Below the pieces are notes generated by a model. The model saw nothing but the letters and a program-made list of their open reading frames with translations, had not been told where the DNA came from and did not search any database. This document shows, in pieces, positions 10,083 through 18,179 of a stretch of 64,000 nt of DNA; position 1 is the first letter of the stretch; each line of letters starts with the position of its first letter. The stretch comes from Planctomycetota bacterium (lineage in GTDB: Bacteria > Planctomycetota > UBA1135 > UBA2386), in the NCBI GenBank assembly GCA_016794035.1, contig JAEUHS010000133.1, positions 1 through 64,000 on the forward strand, read 5' to 3'. The translations under genes and the position numbers were made by a program.

Positions 10083-10586
10083 CTAGCGATCGCGTTCGAG
10101 CCCGGTGCGCACGGACGTGTCGGTGCCACCGCGCTTCTCGAACAGGTTCTTCAGGTCCTTGTACTCGTATTCGCTGCGGTCGTTGTAGCCCTGCAGCTGC
10201 AGGTCGAGGTCGATCTTGCGGGCGCCGACCAGCACGATGCGGCGCTGTTCGGTCGAGCCGCCGCGGGCCTCGTAGACCGCCAGCTGGCGGTTGACGGTGT
10301 CGACCAGGTAGAGCACCGAGGTGCCGACGCCGTAGCTGCCGGTGACCGCGACGAAGCCGTTGCCGCTGGCCGCCGAACCGGACTCCTCGCTGTAGACGAT
10401 GGCCGGCTGGGTGGTGTTCGGCGCGGTGGTGCCGGGCGGGGCCGGGGCGGGCGGCGGATTGGCCGGGCCGCGGCCCTGGGCCTGCAGCTCGTCGGCCGGG
10501 CGCTCGGCGTGCGTCAGCCACTGGCCGCACAGGAAGGCGGCGCCGAAACCGGCGCCGAGCAGGAACGAATGATGCCAGGACTTCAT
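10083..10586 (-). CDS. Exported or membrane-anchored hypothetical protein
   Basis: A 167-residue protein with an N-terminal hydrophobic segment (WHHSFLLGAGFGAAFLCG, residues 4-21) that is a signal peptide or anchor. A proline/threonine-rich linker (NPPPAPAPPGTTAPNTTQ) follows, then a beta-rich domain with GVGTSVLYLVDTVNRQLAVY and RKIDLDLQLQGYNDRSEYEY. The latter looks like a small periplasmic domain that displays repeating beta strands. No enzyme motif is seen. A TAGAGT -10-like element lies about 35 nt before the ATG, overlapping the stop codon of the neighbouring hydrolase gene. It is read in the same direction as the HTH-membrane gene that follows. Real gene by frame, codon usage and protein character; function unknown. 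Confidence 0.7.
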   Translation of the reverse strand: MKSWHHSFLLGAGFGAAFLCGQWLTHAERPADELQAQGRGPANPPPAPAPPGTTAPNTTQPAIVYSEESGSAASGNGFVAVTGSYGVGTSVLYLVDTVNRQLAVYEARGGSTEQRRIVLVGARKIDLDLQLQGYNDRSEYEYKDLKNLFEKRGGTDTSVRTGLERDR

Positions 10587-10623
10587 GGGCAGGCTCGCGG
10601 GGGTCCGTCGAAGGGCGGCCACT

Positions 10624-11457
10624 CTACCGCTGCGGGTCGGTCGGCGCGAAGGCCCCCTGCCGCAGGAAGTGCAGCACCTGCACGCAGACCGACGGCGCCA
10701 TGGTGATCCGCGTGTGGCCCAGCGGCAGCACGACGCAGTCGGCGGCACCGGGCAGCCTGGCCTCGTCCACCCCCACCGTGCCGTCGTCGTCGCCCGGGAT
10801 CGACGCGTTGCCGGCGCCGAGGTCGCCGACGATCGTGCCCGAGCGCTCGGGGAACGGCACCGGCCGCTCGTACAGCGGCTCCCCCGGCGACAGCTGCAAC
10901 GCCGCACCCGTACCCATGACCAGCCGGTACAGGAACCAGTGCTTGCGCAGGTCGGCCAGGATCGCGCCGCGGTGCGGCACCGCCAGGTAGACGCAGCGGG
11001 TCACGGGCCGCGCGTCGGCGCGGCGCAGGTACTCCTCGATCACCAGGCCGCCCATCGAGTGGCCGACGAAGCAGAGCTCGTCGACCGGCTGCGCATGGAT
11101 GCGTTCGACCAGGTCGTGCAGGCGCTGCGCGAACTGCTGGATCGTGCCGGCGGTGCTCGGGTAGCTCTGGTTCCAGACCTCGTAGCCGTGCGCGCGCAGC
11201 GTGCGTTCGAGTCGGCCGAGCGACGCCGCGGTGCGCCACATGCCGTGCTGCAGCACCACGACGCGGCGGCGGCCGTCGGCGGGCGCGCGCAGGTCGTCGC
11301 AGCTCGGCGCGAAGCCGACGTTGACGACCGCGTCGAACGGCCACGAGATCGGCACGTGGGCGACGATCGCGCAGCCGTGCAGCAGCGCCAGCAGCAGCAT
11401 CGACAGGCCGAGCCAGCGGCGCACGCGGCGGCGCCGAGGTGTGCGTTCGGTGGTCAC
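10624..11457 (-). CDS. Lipase-like alpha/beta hydrolase, membrane anchored
   Basis: A 277-residue protein. Positively charged residues 1-15 precede a hydrophobic segment (WLGLSMLLLALLHGCAIVAH) that anchors or exports it. The alpha/beta hydrolase core has RRVVVLQHGMWRTAASLGRL (oxyanion-hole region), the nucleophile elbow CFVGHSMGGLVIEEYLRR (GHSMG), an acid within IPGDDDGTVGVDEA and a final histidine in PLGHTRITM. It resembles triacylglycerol lipase/PGAP1-like hydrolases; the substrate is unknown. The GTG start overlaps the miaE stop codon as GTGA, so the two are translationally coupled, although no functional link is known. Confidence 0.85.
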   Translation of the reverse strand: MTTERTPRRRRVRRWLGLSMLLLALLHGCAIVAHVPISWPFDAVVNVGFAPSCDDLRAPADGRRRVVVLQHGMWRTAASLGRLERTLRAHGYEVWNQSYPSTAGTIQQFAQRLHDLVERIHAQPVDELCFVGHSMGGLVIEEYLRRADARPVTRCVYLAVPHRGAILADLRKHWFLYRLVMGTGAALQLSPGEPLYERPVPFPERSGTIVGDLGAGNASIPGDDDGTVGVDEARLPGAADCVVLPLGHTRITMAPSVCVQVLHFLRQGAFAPTDPQR

Positions 11458-12077
11458 GGGCTCCCGCCCGCATGCAACCGCGGCGCGAACGGCAACGCCG
11501 TCAGCACCGCCTGTTCGTGCCGCGACAGCACGTCGAAGCGCGCCGTCAGGTCGTCGGCCGGCAGCAGGCTCGCGGCGAGCGCGGCGTAGAGCGACTCGTG
11601 CCGCGCCTCGGCCTCGCACAGGTCGTCGTAGAAGGTCGCCAGCTCGTCGTCGCGGCCGCGCAGCGCGCGCGCGAGCAGGGCCATGCGTTCGTGCGAGCGC
11701 GCCTCGATGATCGCCGCGACCAGCAGTTCGTCGGCGAGCCGATGCGGCATCGTACGCGAGATCGCGGTCTTCAGCCGCTCGGCGTAGCGCGATGGCTGCA
11801 GCGGTTCGAAGCCGATGCCGCGCGCGGCGAGCAACCGCAGCGTGCGTTCGAAGTGCACCAACTCCTCGCGCGCCAGCGCCGACAGCGAGCGCTGCACCTC
11901 GTTGCCGCCGGGCACGCGGAACAGGAACGACAGCGCGCCGGCCGCGGCCTTCTTCTCCAGGTGGCCCTGGTCGACCAGCAGGGTCGCCGTGTGTTCGAGC
12001 AACGCCGGCGCCCACTGCGGCGGCGTCGCGTACGGCAGGGGCGGCAGCGCGGCGGTGGCGGACTCGGCGGACGTCAT
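11454..12077 (-). CDS. miaE: MiaE-type tRNA hydroxylase
   Basis: A 207-residue ferritin-like diiron protein. Carboxylate/histidine motifs that would hold the iron pair are EELVHFE (E72, H75), EARSHE (E125, H129) and EAEARHE (E157, H160), with a further glutamate near residue 41 (LEKKAAAGALSFLFR). This pattern and length fit tRNA-(ms2io6A)-hydroxylase MiaE, which hydroxylates the isopentenyl side chain at tRNA position 37. It is followed by an overlapping lipase-like gene. A TAGGTT -10-like element lies 7 nt before the ATG. Assignment to the family is good; the modification status of tRNA in this organism is not known. Confidence 0.85.
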   Translation of the reverse strand: MTSAESATAALPPLPYATPPQWAPALLEHTATLLVDQGHLEKKAAAGALSFLFRVPGGNEVQRSLSALAREELVHFERTLRLLAARGIGFEPLQPSRYAERLKTAISRTMPHRLADELLVAAIIEARSHERMALLARALRGRDDELATFYDDLCEAEARHESLYAALAASLLPADDLTARFDVLSRHEQAVLTALPFAPRLHAGGSP

Positions 12078-12084
12078 CGACACG

Positions 12085-12090
12085 AACCTA
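12085..12090 (-). promoter_or_regulatory. -10 element before miaE (leaderless type)
   Basis: TAGGTT on the minus strand, separated from the miaE ATG by 7 nt. With the usual 6-7 nt between -10 and the transcription start, the transcript would begin at or next to the start codon. No clear -35. Confidence 0.4.
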
Positions 12091-12164
12091 CGGCCGTGGC
12101 GGGCGGCGGGAAGGGTGCGGGGAGGAAACACGGGCGGCAGCGCGGAAACGCGGTCCCTGGTGGC

Positions 12165-12180
12165 CGGCGGGCGCCCGCCG
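12165..12180 (-). terminator. Hairpin after the small membrane gene
   Basis: A perfect 16-nt palindrome (CGGCGGGCGCCCGCCG) begins 18 nt after the stop codon of the 12199-12723 gene in its reading direction. It could form a GC-rich hairpin. There is no U-tract, so intrinsic termination is uncertain. Confidence 0.35.
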
Positions 12181-12198
12181 ATGTCGCCGCGGCCGGCG

Positions 12199-12723
12199 TC
12201 AGCGCGCCGGCGCGAAACCCGCCGCCACCGCTGCGGCCGCCGCGGCCCGAGTGCGCACCCCCACCGCGTGGTAGGAGCCGTCGAAGCGCAGCCGCTGGCC
12301 ATCCCAGGCGAACGCGAGCACCTGCGCCCCGTCGCCGGCCGGGCGCGCGACCGCCAGAACGATGCGGTCGCCGCGCACCTCGCCGGCCAGCAGCGGCCGG
12401 TCGAGCCACTCGGCCTGGGCGACGTCGGCGCCGAGCGCGCGCAGCGTGTCGGCGTCGAGCGTGCGGTCGAGGGTCGCGAGGCGCCGCTGCAGATCGTCGC
12501 GGTGCGCCGGCGTCGTCGCCGCGGCGAACGCGCGCAGGTCGCCGCGCGCGCACGCCGCGTCGACGGCGACCGCGGCGGCGCGCAGCTGCGGCAGCCGCCC
12601 AGGCGGCACGGTGCCCTCTGGCAGCGGGTTCGGCCACACCGCCGGCACCCAGGCGAACACCGCCGCGGCGGCGCCGAATGCCACCAGCGCCGTCACCAAC
12701 AGCCCGCGCCCGTCACTGGCCAT
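12199..12723 (-). CDS. Single-pass membrane protein of unknown function
   Basis: A 174-residue protein. Residues 7-29 (GLLVTALVAFGAAAAVFAWV) form an N-terminal membrane helix or uncleaved signal. The rest is an alpha/beta exported domain containing AAVAVDAACARGDLRAFAAA and FAWDGQRLRFDGSYHAVGVR; it resembles the general shape of small NTF2-like or SnoaL-type domains, which is only an impression. The ATG overlaps the end of the large lipoprotein gene by 11 nt, so the two are co-translated and probably work at the same membrane face. Function unknown. Confidence 0.65.
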   Translation of the reverse strand: MASDGRGLLVTALVAFGAAAAVFAWVPAVWPNPLPEGTVPPGRLPQLRAAAVAVDAACARGDLRAFAAATTPAHRDDLQRRLATLDRTLDADTLRALGADVAQAEWLDRPLLAGEVRGDRIVLAVARPAGDGAQVLAFAWDGQRLRFDGSYHAVGVRTRAAAAAAVAAGFAPAR

Positions 12724-15700
12724 AGAAGATCTCCGTCGTGCCGCTGCGGAACCGGATCAGCGTGCCGCCGGCGGCCGCCGCGGCCGCGGCCTCGGCGTCC
12801 CGGTGCGGCAACGCACCCTCGGCGACGATCTCGCCGTTCTGGATGCGCGTCGGGCGCGGGCCGCGCAGCACCGCGGTCCACGGCAACTCGAACGGTCGCC
12901 CGGCGTCGGGCGGCGTCACCAGCACCAGTGCGCGCCGTTCGGCGACGTAGCTGCAGTGCACCAGCGGCGCGCGCGTGGTGCGCACGCCCGGGCCGGCACC
13001 GCCGCCGCGCGTGCTGCATTCGATGCGGTAGGTGCCGACGCGGTCCGGCAGGAACACGGTGCGGCCGTCGCTGCAGGCCCACGGCTGGCCATCGAGCCGC
13101 ACGTCGTCGAAGTCCTGCCCCATGACCACGCTGGGCGGTTGCAGCAGGCTCGGCTGCACCACCTGCACGGTGACGCTCGCCGGTTCTGGATCCTGCAGCG
13201 CGAGCAGGTGCAGCGAGCCCGGACCGGGCCGCGTGCGCGCCAGCACCGACGGTCCCGCGACCAGCCGCACGGCCCAGCCGACCTCGTGCCGCACGCGCAG
13301 CCACCGCCCGCCGTCGGGCGCCGGCTGCGTGCCGCGCCACGTCCACCAGCCGTTCTCCTGCACCAGCACCGGCGCGGTGCCGGCGCCGTCGAGGTGCACG
13401 ATGCGCGTCCACGGCACTGACAGGTCGCTGTGCAGCACCGCTTCGCCGGTGGCCGCGAGGTCGAGCGGCGTCGGCTGGTCCAGCGACCGGCACATCGTGG
13501 TCGCGGCGTCGCGCACCGCGGCGCTGACGGCGCGCGGCACGAACAGGAAGCCGAGCCGCTGCTGGCTGCCGGCGCCGGGCGCGCTGTGCAGCACCAGGGC
13601 GCCGTCGTCGACCGAGAAGCGGTCGTGGCGCTCGAGCTGCAGCGGCACGACGACGATGTCGGGCAGCTCGCGGTCGCTCGCCGCGAGCACGAACGGCTGC
13701 CGCAGGTCGGCGGCGCCGGGCACCCGGTAGCCAGCCAGCTGGAACGACCGTTCGACCTGCAGGCCGCGCGCGGCGCTCTGCCAGTCGATGCGCAGCAGGA
13801 AGCCGGGGAAGTCGGCGGCGGCGACCAGCTCGACGCGTTCGCCGTGCAGCGACGACTGCGAGCGTTCCTCGAGCCGCGCCAGGCTGCCGGCCGGTTCCAG
13901 CACGCGCGCCGCCGCGCCGACGTCGCCCTGGCGCACGATGCGCAGCCGGTCGAACGCGACCGCGCCGCCCTCGAGCACCTCGAACTGCAGCGTGCGCGGC
14001 CCGTCGCCGGTGACGTGCAGCGGCACCGCGCCCTGCACCGGGGCCTGGTCGCTGCGCCACGCGACGCAGGTCAGCAGTTCGCCGTCCAGCGAGATGCCGA
14101 CGATGCCGCGACCGGCGACACCGCGCAGCTGGTAGTCGAGTTCGTGGTAGCCGGTGCTCGCGGCCCAGTCGACGGCGACCGCCGCCGGCCAGCGCGGCGC
14201 CTCGGCGAACGCCAGCACCGCGGGCAGCCGCGCCGACTCCGCCGCGCCGGCGCGCACCGTGCGCGCGTGGCCGCCGGCGCCGGCGAGCCCGCGCGCCAGC
14301 AGGTCGAGCGTGCCGATCGTGCGCTGGTCGAGGTCGGGCCGCGCGCCGAACAGCCGCGTGCGCAGGAACGACGTCGCCAGCACCTTGGCCTCGCCGGCGC
14401 GGAACCGCGCCGTGCCGCCGGCATCGAACAGCAGCGGCCCGCCGCTGCCGGCGAGCCGGAACCAGTTGTTCTGCAGCACGTGCACCGCGGCCGGCGCCGG
14501 ACTCTCGGCGCCGAAGCCGACCGGCGCCGGTTCGAGCAGCGCGCGCGCCGCGGCGCGATGGCCGTCGCTGCCGGTCGCCGACAGCTGCATCGCCACGGCG
14601 GCGACCAGCGGCTCCTGCGACACGCCGTGCACGTAGGCGACGGTCTCGCGGTCGAACGCGGCCGGGTCGAAGCGCCGCCACCACATGCTGCCGCCGAGGC
14701 CCGCGCGGGCGCGCACGAAGTCGTTCGCCTGGGTGACGATCCAGTCGCCGTGGCTGCCGCCGCCGGCGACCGCGTCGACGGCGACGGCGGCGGCGCGGCG
14801 CGCGCGCGCGTCGAGCACCCCGAGCGGGAACGTGTCGGCCGCGAAGCCGGAACGCCAGGTCGCGCTCAGGCCGGCGAGGCCGAGGCCCTGGACCGCGCCG
14901 TCGTCGGCGTCGAGCGCGCGCAGGCCGCCGGCGAAGCCGGCGGCGCGTTCGCCGGTGCTGTAGAGCGCGGCGCCGGGATGGAAGTCCTGCAGCATCAGCA
15001 GGCCGTGGCCGCCGTCGTCGCGCCAGCCGTCGCGCACGCCGAGGCCGTCGAACGCGCCCTGGCCGAGGCGCCGCACGTCGGTCAGTTCCCGCGCGAGGAA
15101 ACGCATCGCCGCCAGCCGTTCGGTGGTGCGTTCGGCCGCGGCCAGCGGCGCGATCGCGCCGAGCAGCAGCATGCCGCGCGCGTGCGCCTCGGCGGCGAGC
15201 CGGCGCGCGTCGGCGAGGTTCCACAGCGGGCGGTCGGCCGTCGGCCACGCCGCCGGGCGCTTCAGCGGATCGCGCGCCGGCCAGGCCAGCGGCGTCTGCT
15301 GCTGCGCGTCGCTGACGTCGATCTCGAACAGGTCCGCGCCGGCGAGCCAGCTCGGCAGCAGCACGTCGCGCACCAGCGCGTCGGTCGACTGCAGCGTGCC
15401 GTCGTCGCGGTCCTGCAGCGGCACCTGCCAGCCCCAGTGCGCGAGCAGCGGCAGATTCGGGCCGTCGCGGCGCGCGAACGCGGGCCGCACCGCGACCGGC
15501 GCCGCCGGCTCCGCGTGCGGCACGGTCAGCAGCACCAGCGCACCGCGCGTCGGGCCCTGCAGCGACTGCGCCGCCGCGCGCAGGAACGTGACCGCGTTCG
15601 CCCGCACGGTCGGGTCGGCGTTGTCGACGTCGGGCAGGAGCCCGAGCGCCAGCACCTCGCCGCGGCCGTGCCGCCAGTGCACCAGCACCGGCGCGCTGCC

Positions 15701-16315
15701 GGGCGCCACCTCGCCGTCGCGCTGCGCGACCAGCCGCGCCAGCACTTCGCCGCGCCGCGGTTCGCCGATCGACCACGCGCACAGCGGCACCGCGCACGGC
15801 TCGCCGCCGGCGACGAAGAACGTGTGCTCGCGCTCCGGCGCCACCTGCAGCGCCTCGAACAGTTCGGGCGAGCGACCCGACACGACCTCGAAGCCGAGCC
15901 GCGCGCGGCCCATGGTCGCGCGCCGGTCGAAGCCCCAGCGGAACGTCGACGACTCCGGCCACTCGGGCTCGAGGCCCATGGCCGCCGCGAGGCTCGCGCT
16001 GTGGCCGAGCAGCAGCACGCGCCCGCCCTTCTGCACGAAGTCGCGCAGACCCTGGCGCTGGCCCTCGCCGAAGCCGCGGTCGCCGTCGTCGCCGCGGTCG
16101 TGCGTGATGACGACCGTGGTGTGCTCGTCGAAGTCGAACGCGCCGGCCTCGTTCGGCAACGACGCGGTGACGACCGGACCGAGGTCCTGCAGCGCCTGCT
16201 GCCAGGGCAGCAGGTCCTGGCCGCGCGGCGGCGGCGGCAGCACGCCGGTGCACGCCGCGAGCAGCGCGGCGGCGACGTACGGCAGCGCCCGGCGAGCGAC
16301 GTTCGCGCGGGCCAT
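12713..16315 (-). CDS. Very large lipoprotein, possible amidotransferase-like and barrel domains
   Basis: A 1200-residue protein. The start is the ATG of MARANVARRALPYVAAALLAAC, giving a lipobox cysteine at residue 22; an earlier in-frame ATG would spoil the signal peptide. Residues about 40-290 contain TTVVITHDRGDDGDRGFGEG and GLRDFVQKGGRVLLLGHSAS, typical of a ThuA/class I glutamine amidotransferase-like fold without a visible catalytic Cys-His pair. Residues about 300-540 have the look of a TIM-barrel carbohydrate-active domain (WNLADARRLAAEAHARGMLL). The C-terminal half is beta-rich, with candidate carbohydrate-binding domains (TGYHELDYQLRGVAGRGIVG). Both domain calls are inferences. It is divergent from the metallo-hydrolase gene, with 38 nt between starts. 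A surface polysaccharide role is plausible but unproven. Confidence 0.7.
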   Translation of the reverse strand: MARANVARRALPYVAAALLAACTGVLPPPPRGQDLLPWQQALQDLGPVVTASLPNEAGAFDFDEHTTVVITHDRGDDGDRGFGEGQRQGLRDFVQKGGRVLLLGHSASLAAAMGLEPEWPESSTFRWGFDRRATMGRARLGFEVVSGRSPELFEALQVAPEREHTFFVAGGEPCAVPLCAWSIGEPRRGEVLARLVAQRDGEVAPGSAPVLVHWRHGRGEVLALGLLPDVDNADPTVRANAVTFLRAAAQSLQGPTRGALVLLTVPHAEPAAPVAVRPAFARRDGPNLPLLAHWGWQVPLQDRDDGTLQSTDALVRDVLLPSWLAGADLFEIDVSDAQQQTPLAWPARDPLKRPAAWPTADRPLWNLADARRLAAEAHARGMLLLGAIAPLAAAERTTERLAAMRFLARELTDVRRLGQGAFDGLGVRDGWRDDGGHGLLMLQDFHPGAALYSTGERAAGFAGGLRALDADDGAVQGLGLAGLSATWRSGFAADTFPLGVLDARARRAAAVAVDAVAGGGSHGDWIVTQANDFVRARAGLGGSMWWRRFDPAAFDRETVAYVHGVSQEPLVAAVAMQLSATGSDGHRAAARALLEPAPVGFGAESPAPAAVHVLQNNWFRLAGSGGPLLFDAGGTARFRAGEAKVLATSFLRTRLFGARPDLDQRTIGTLDLLARGLAGAGGHARTVRAGAAESARLPAVLAFAEAPRWPAAVAVDWAASTGYHELDYQLRGVAGRGIVGISLDGELLTCVAWRSDQAPVQGAVPLHVTGDGPRTLQFEVLEGGAVAFDRLRIVRQGDVGAAARVLEPAGSLARLEERSQSSLHGERVELVAAADFPGFLLRIDWQSAARGLQVERSFQLAGYRVPGAADLRQPFVLAASDRELPDIVVVPLQLERHDRFSVDDGALVLHSAPGAGSQQRLGFLFVPRAVSAAVRDAATTMCRSLDQPTPLDLAATGEAVLHSDLSVPWTRIVHLDGAGTAPVLVQENGWWTWRGTQPAPDGGRWLRVRHEVGWAVRLVAGPSVLARTRPGPGSLHLLALQDPEPASVTVQVVQPSLLQPPSVVMGQDFDDVRLDGQPWACSDGRTVFLPDRVGTYRIECSTRGGGAGPGVRTTRAPLVHCSYVAERRALVLVTPPDAGRPFELPWTAVLRGPRPTRIQNGEIVAEGALPHRDAEAAAAAAAGGTLIRFRSGTTEIFYGQ

Positions 16316-16353
16316 GCGGAATCTGGCGCGACCTTCTAGCATCCTTGCCACCG

Positions 16354-17094
16354 ATGCATCGACACGAACCCACCCCCTCGCTTGAGGACCGTCTGGAATT
16401 CCGACAGTGGCTGGCCGGCCGCGACTTCGCGGTCGGCGACCCGATCGCGACCCAGATGGTGAACTTCACCTACCTGATCGGCGACAAGCAGAGCAAGGAG
16501 GCGCTGCTGGTCGATCCGTGCTACGCGGTCGGCGAACTGGTCGACCTCGCCGAACGCGCCGGCTACCGCGTGACCGGCGCGCTGGCCACGCACTACCACC
16601 CCGACCACGTCGGCGGCGACATGTTCGGCCACCAGCTGCAGGGCGTGCGCGAACTGCTGACGCGTTGCCCCGGCAAGGTGCACGTGCAACGCACCGAGGC
16701 GCCGTGGGTCAAGCGCATCACCGGCTGCAGCGACAGCGACCTTTCGCTGCACGACAGCGGCGACGTCGTGCAGGTCGGCCAGATCCCGATCACGCTGATC
16801 CACACGCCGGGCCACACGCCGGGCTCGCAGTGCTTCCTGGTGCAGAACCGGCTGGTCGCCGGCGACACGCTGTTCCTGCAGGGCTGCGGCCGCACCGACC
16901 TGCCCGGCGGCGACCCGCGCCAGCTCTACCTGTCGCTGACGCAGAAGCTGGCGCACGTGCCGGACTCCGCCGTGCTCTACCCCGGCCACCTCTACGACCC
17001 GCGGCCGCATGCGAGCCTCGGCGAGACCCGCCGGTCCAACGCGGTGTTCAAGCCGAAGAGCGAGCAGGAGTGGCTGCAGATGTTCGGCAGCTGA
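16354..17094 (+). CDS. Metallo-beta-lactamase-fold hydrolase, ETHE1/glyoxalase II-like
   Basis: A 246-residue protein. The first metal motif is THYHPDHVGGD (HxHxDH), followed by HTPGHTPGSQCFL, AGDTLFLQGCGRTDLPGG and YPGHLY. The GCGRTD signature and single-domain length resemble persulfide dioxygenases (ETHE1) and related glutathione-thioester hydrolases more than RNases or ComEC. The N-terminal LLVDPCYAVGELVDLAERAG is the usual strand-helix entrance. The ATG at 16354 is chosen over a TTG 9 nt upstream. A TAGCAT element sits 11 nt before it. It could act in sulfur/persulfide handling or hydroxyacyl-thioester hydrolysis; the sequence does not settle which. Confidence 0.82.
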   Translation: MHRHEPTPSLEDRLEFRQWLAGRDFAVGDPIATQMVNFTYLIGDKQSKEALLVDPCYAVGELVDLAERAGYRVTGALATHYHPDHVGGDMFGHQLQGVRELLTRCPGKVHVQRTEAPWVKRITGCSDSDLSLHDSGDVVQVGQIPITLIHTPGHTPGSQCFLVQNRLVAGDTLFLQGCGRTDLPGGDPRQLYLSLTQKLAHVPDSAVLYPGHLYDPRPHASLGETRRSNAVFKPKSEQEWLQMFGS

Positions 17095-17103
17095 ACGCGA
17101 GCC

Positions 17104-18150
17104 TCAGCCGGCGCCGCGGCGGCGTTGCGACGCCCGCTTCAGGATCGCCTTCTCGCCCTCGCTGAGGCCGCTCATGCCGACCCGGTGCACGCGATCGAGG
17201 ATCTCGTCGACCTGCCGGTCGAGCAGTTCGGCCTGGGCCGCGGCGTCGGCGGCCTTGCGTTCGGCGCGGGCGCGGCGCCAGCGCGCGAACCAGCCCGGCT
17301 TGCGGGCCCGCTGCTCCTGCGGATCGCCGCCGTGCTTCCAGGCGTCGGGGTCGACGGCCCACGGATCCTGCATCGTGTGCTGGTAGACCAGCACATGCTG
17401 CGCCATGCGGCGTTCGTTCAGCGACGCCGAGATGCAGGACAGACCGATGACCAGCAGCACGCCGCTCTGCAGCTCGCTGCGCGTGAACGCCATCAGCACC
17501 AGGATGCCGCCGCCGATCATGCCGACCGTGGTCGCCCACATCGTCGCGCGGTTGGCGTGCACGCGCATCGCCAGCAGTGCGCGCAGGCAGCGGCCCCCGT
17601 CGAGCGGGAAGATCGGCAGCAGGTTGAACACCAGCATCACCTGGTTCAGGCCGACCAGGTACCAGACGGTCCACAGCGACACGCGCCACAGCGCCCCGTC
17701 GGTGCCGAGCACGTAGTCGGGCAGCAGCTGCTGCAGCGGCCAGAACAGCGCCAGCCACAGCAGGTGCACGGCCGGACCGGCGAGCGAGATCAGCAGTTCG
17801 CCGCGCGGGGTGGACGCCGGCGCGTTCATGTGCGCGACGCCACCGAGCGGCGACAGCGTGATCAGATCGGTGCGGATGCGGAAGTGCCAGCCGGCGACGA
17901 TGTGCCCCATCTCGTGCGACCACACGACCAGGAACAGCCCGACGAACCAGGCCGTCGTCAGCAGCAGTGCTTCGCCGAACGACGGCGACACCGGCACCGC
18001 CCAGCGCAGCACCAGCAGCGGCATCAGCAGCGCCGCCGCCCAGTACATGCGCACGTGCACGCCGAAGAACGTGCCGACCGCGAAGCTGCGCGTGACGAAG
18101 CGCACGAACTGCATCAGCGGCGAGTTGTCGTAGTCGCGGTAGGCGCTCAC
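17104..18150 (-). CDS. Site-2-type (M50) intramembrane zinc protease
   Basis: A 348-residue multi-pass protein. The zinc site HEMGH lies at residues 79-83 inside a membrane helix, and the second metal motif NLLPIFPLDGGR has N176 and D184. Further membrane helices flank both. The C-terminal 100 residues are a charged cytoplasmic extension with a coiled-coil character (ARAERKAADAAAQAELLDRQ) and the short LSEGEKAILKRAS. Members of this family cleave transmembrane anti-sigma or other membrane substrates. No PDZ domain is present. The GTG start lies 7 nt after a TAAGAT element. The gene converges on the metallo-hydrolase gene with a 9-nt gap and is divergent from the thioredoxin/MsrA-like gene, 29 nt between starts. 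Confidence 0.9.
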   Translation of the reverse strand: MSAYRDYDNSPLMQFVRFVTRSFAVGTFFGVHVRMYWAAALLMPLLVLRWAVPVSPSFGEALLLTTAWFVGLFLVVWSHEMGHIVAGWHFRIRTDLITLSPLGGVAHMNAPASTPRGELLISLAGPAVHLLWLALFWPLQQLLPDYVLGTDGALWRVSLWTVWYLVGLNQVMLVFNLLPIFPLDGGRCLRALLAMRVHANRATMWATTVGMIGGGILVLMAFTRSELQSGVLLVIGLSCISASLNERRMAQHVLVYQHTMQDPWAVDPDAWKHGGDPQEQRARKPGWFARWRRARAERKAADAAAQAELLDRQVDEILDRVHRVGMSGLSEGEKAILKRASQRRRGAG

Positions 18151-18157
18151 GGGGCGG

Positions 18158-18163
18158 ATCTTA
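18158..18163 (-). promoter_or_regulatory. -10 element before the M50 protease gene
   Basis: TAAGAT on the minus strand, 7 nt before the GTG start. An overlapping TGC-TACCGT lies a few bases further up. No evident -35. Suggests a leaderless or near-leaderless transcript. Confidence 0.4.
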
Positions 18164-18166
18164 CGG

Positions 18167-18172
18167 TAGCAT
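18167..18172 (+). promoter_or_regulatory. -10 element before the thioredoxin/MsrA-like gene
   Basis: TAGCAT on the plus strand, separated by 7 nt from the ATG at 18180. This spacing supports the second of two in-frame ATGs as the real start of a leaderless message. It partly overlaps the divergent protease promoter. Confidence 0.4.
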
Positions 18173-18179
18173 GCGGCGC

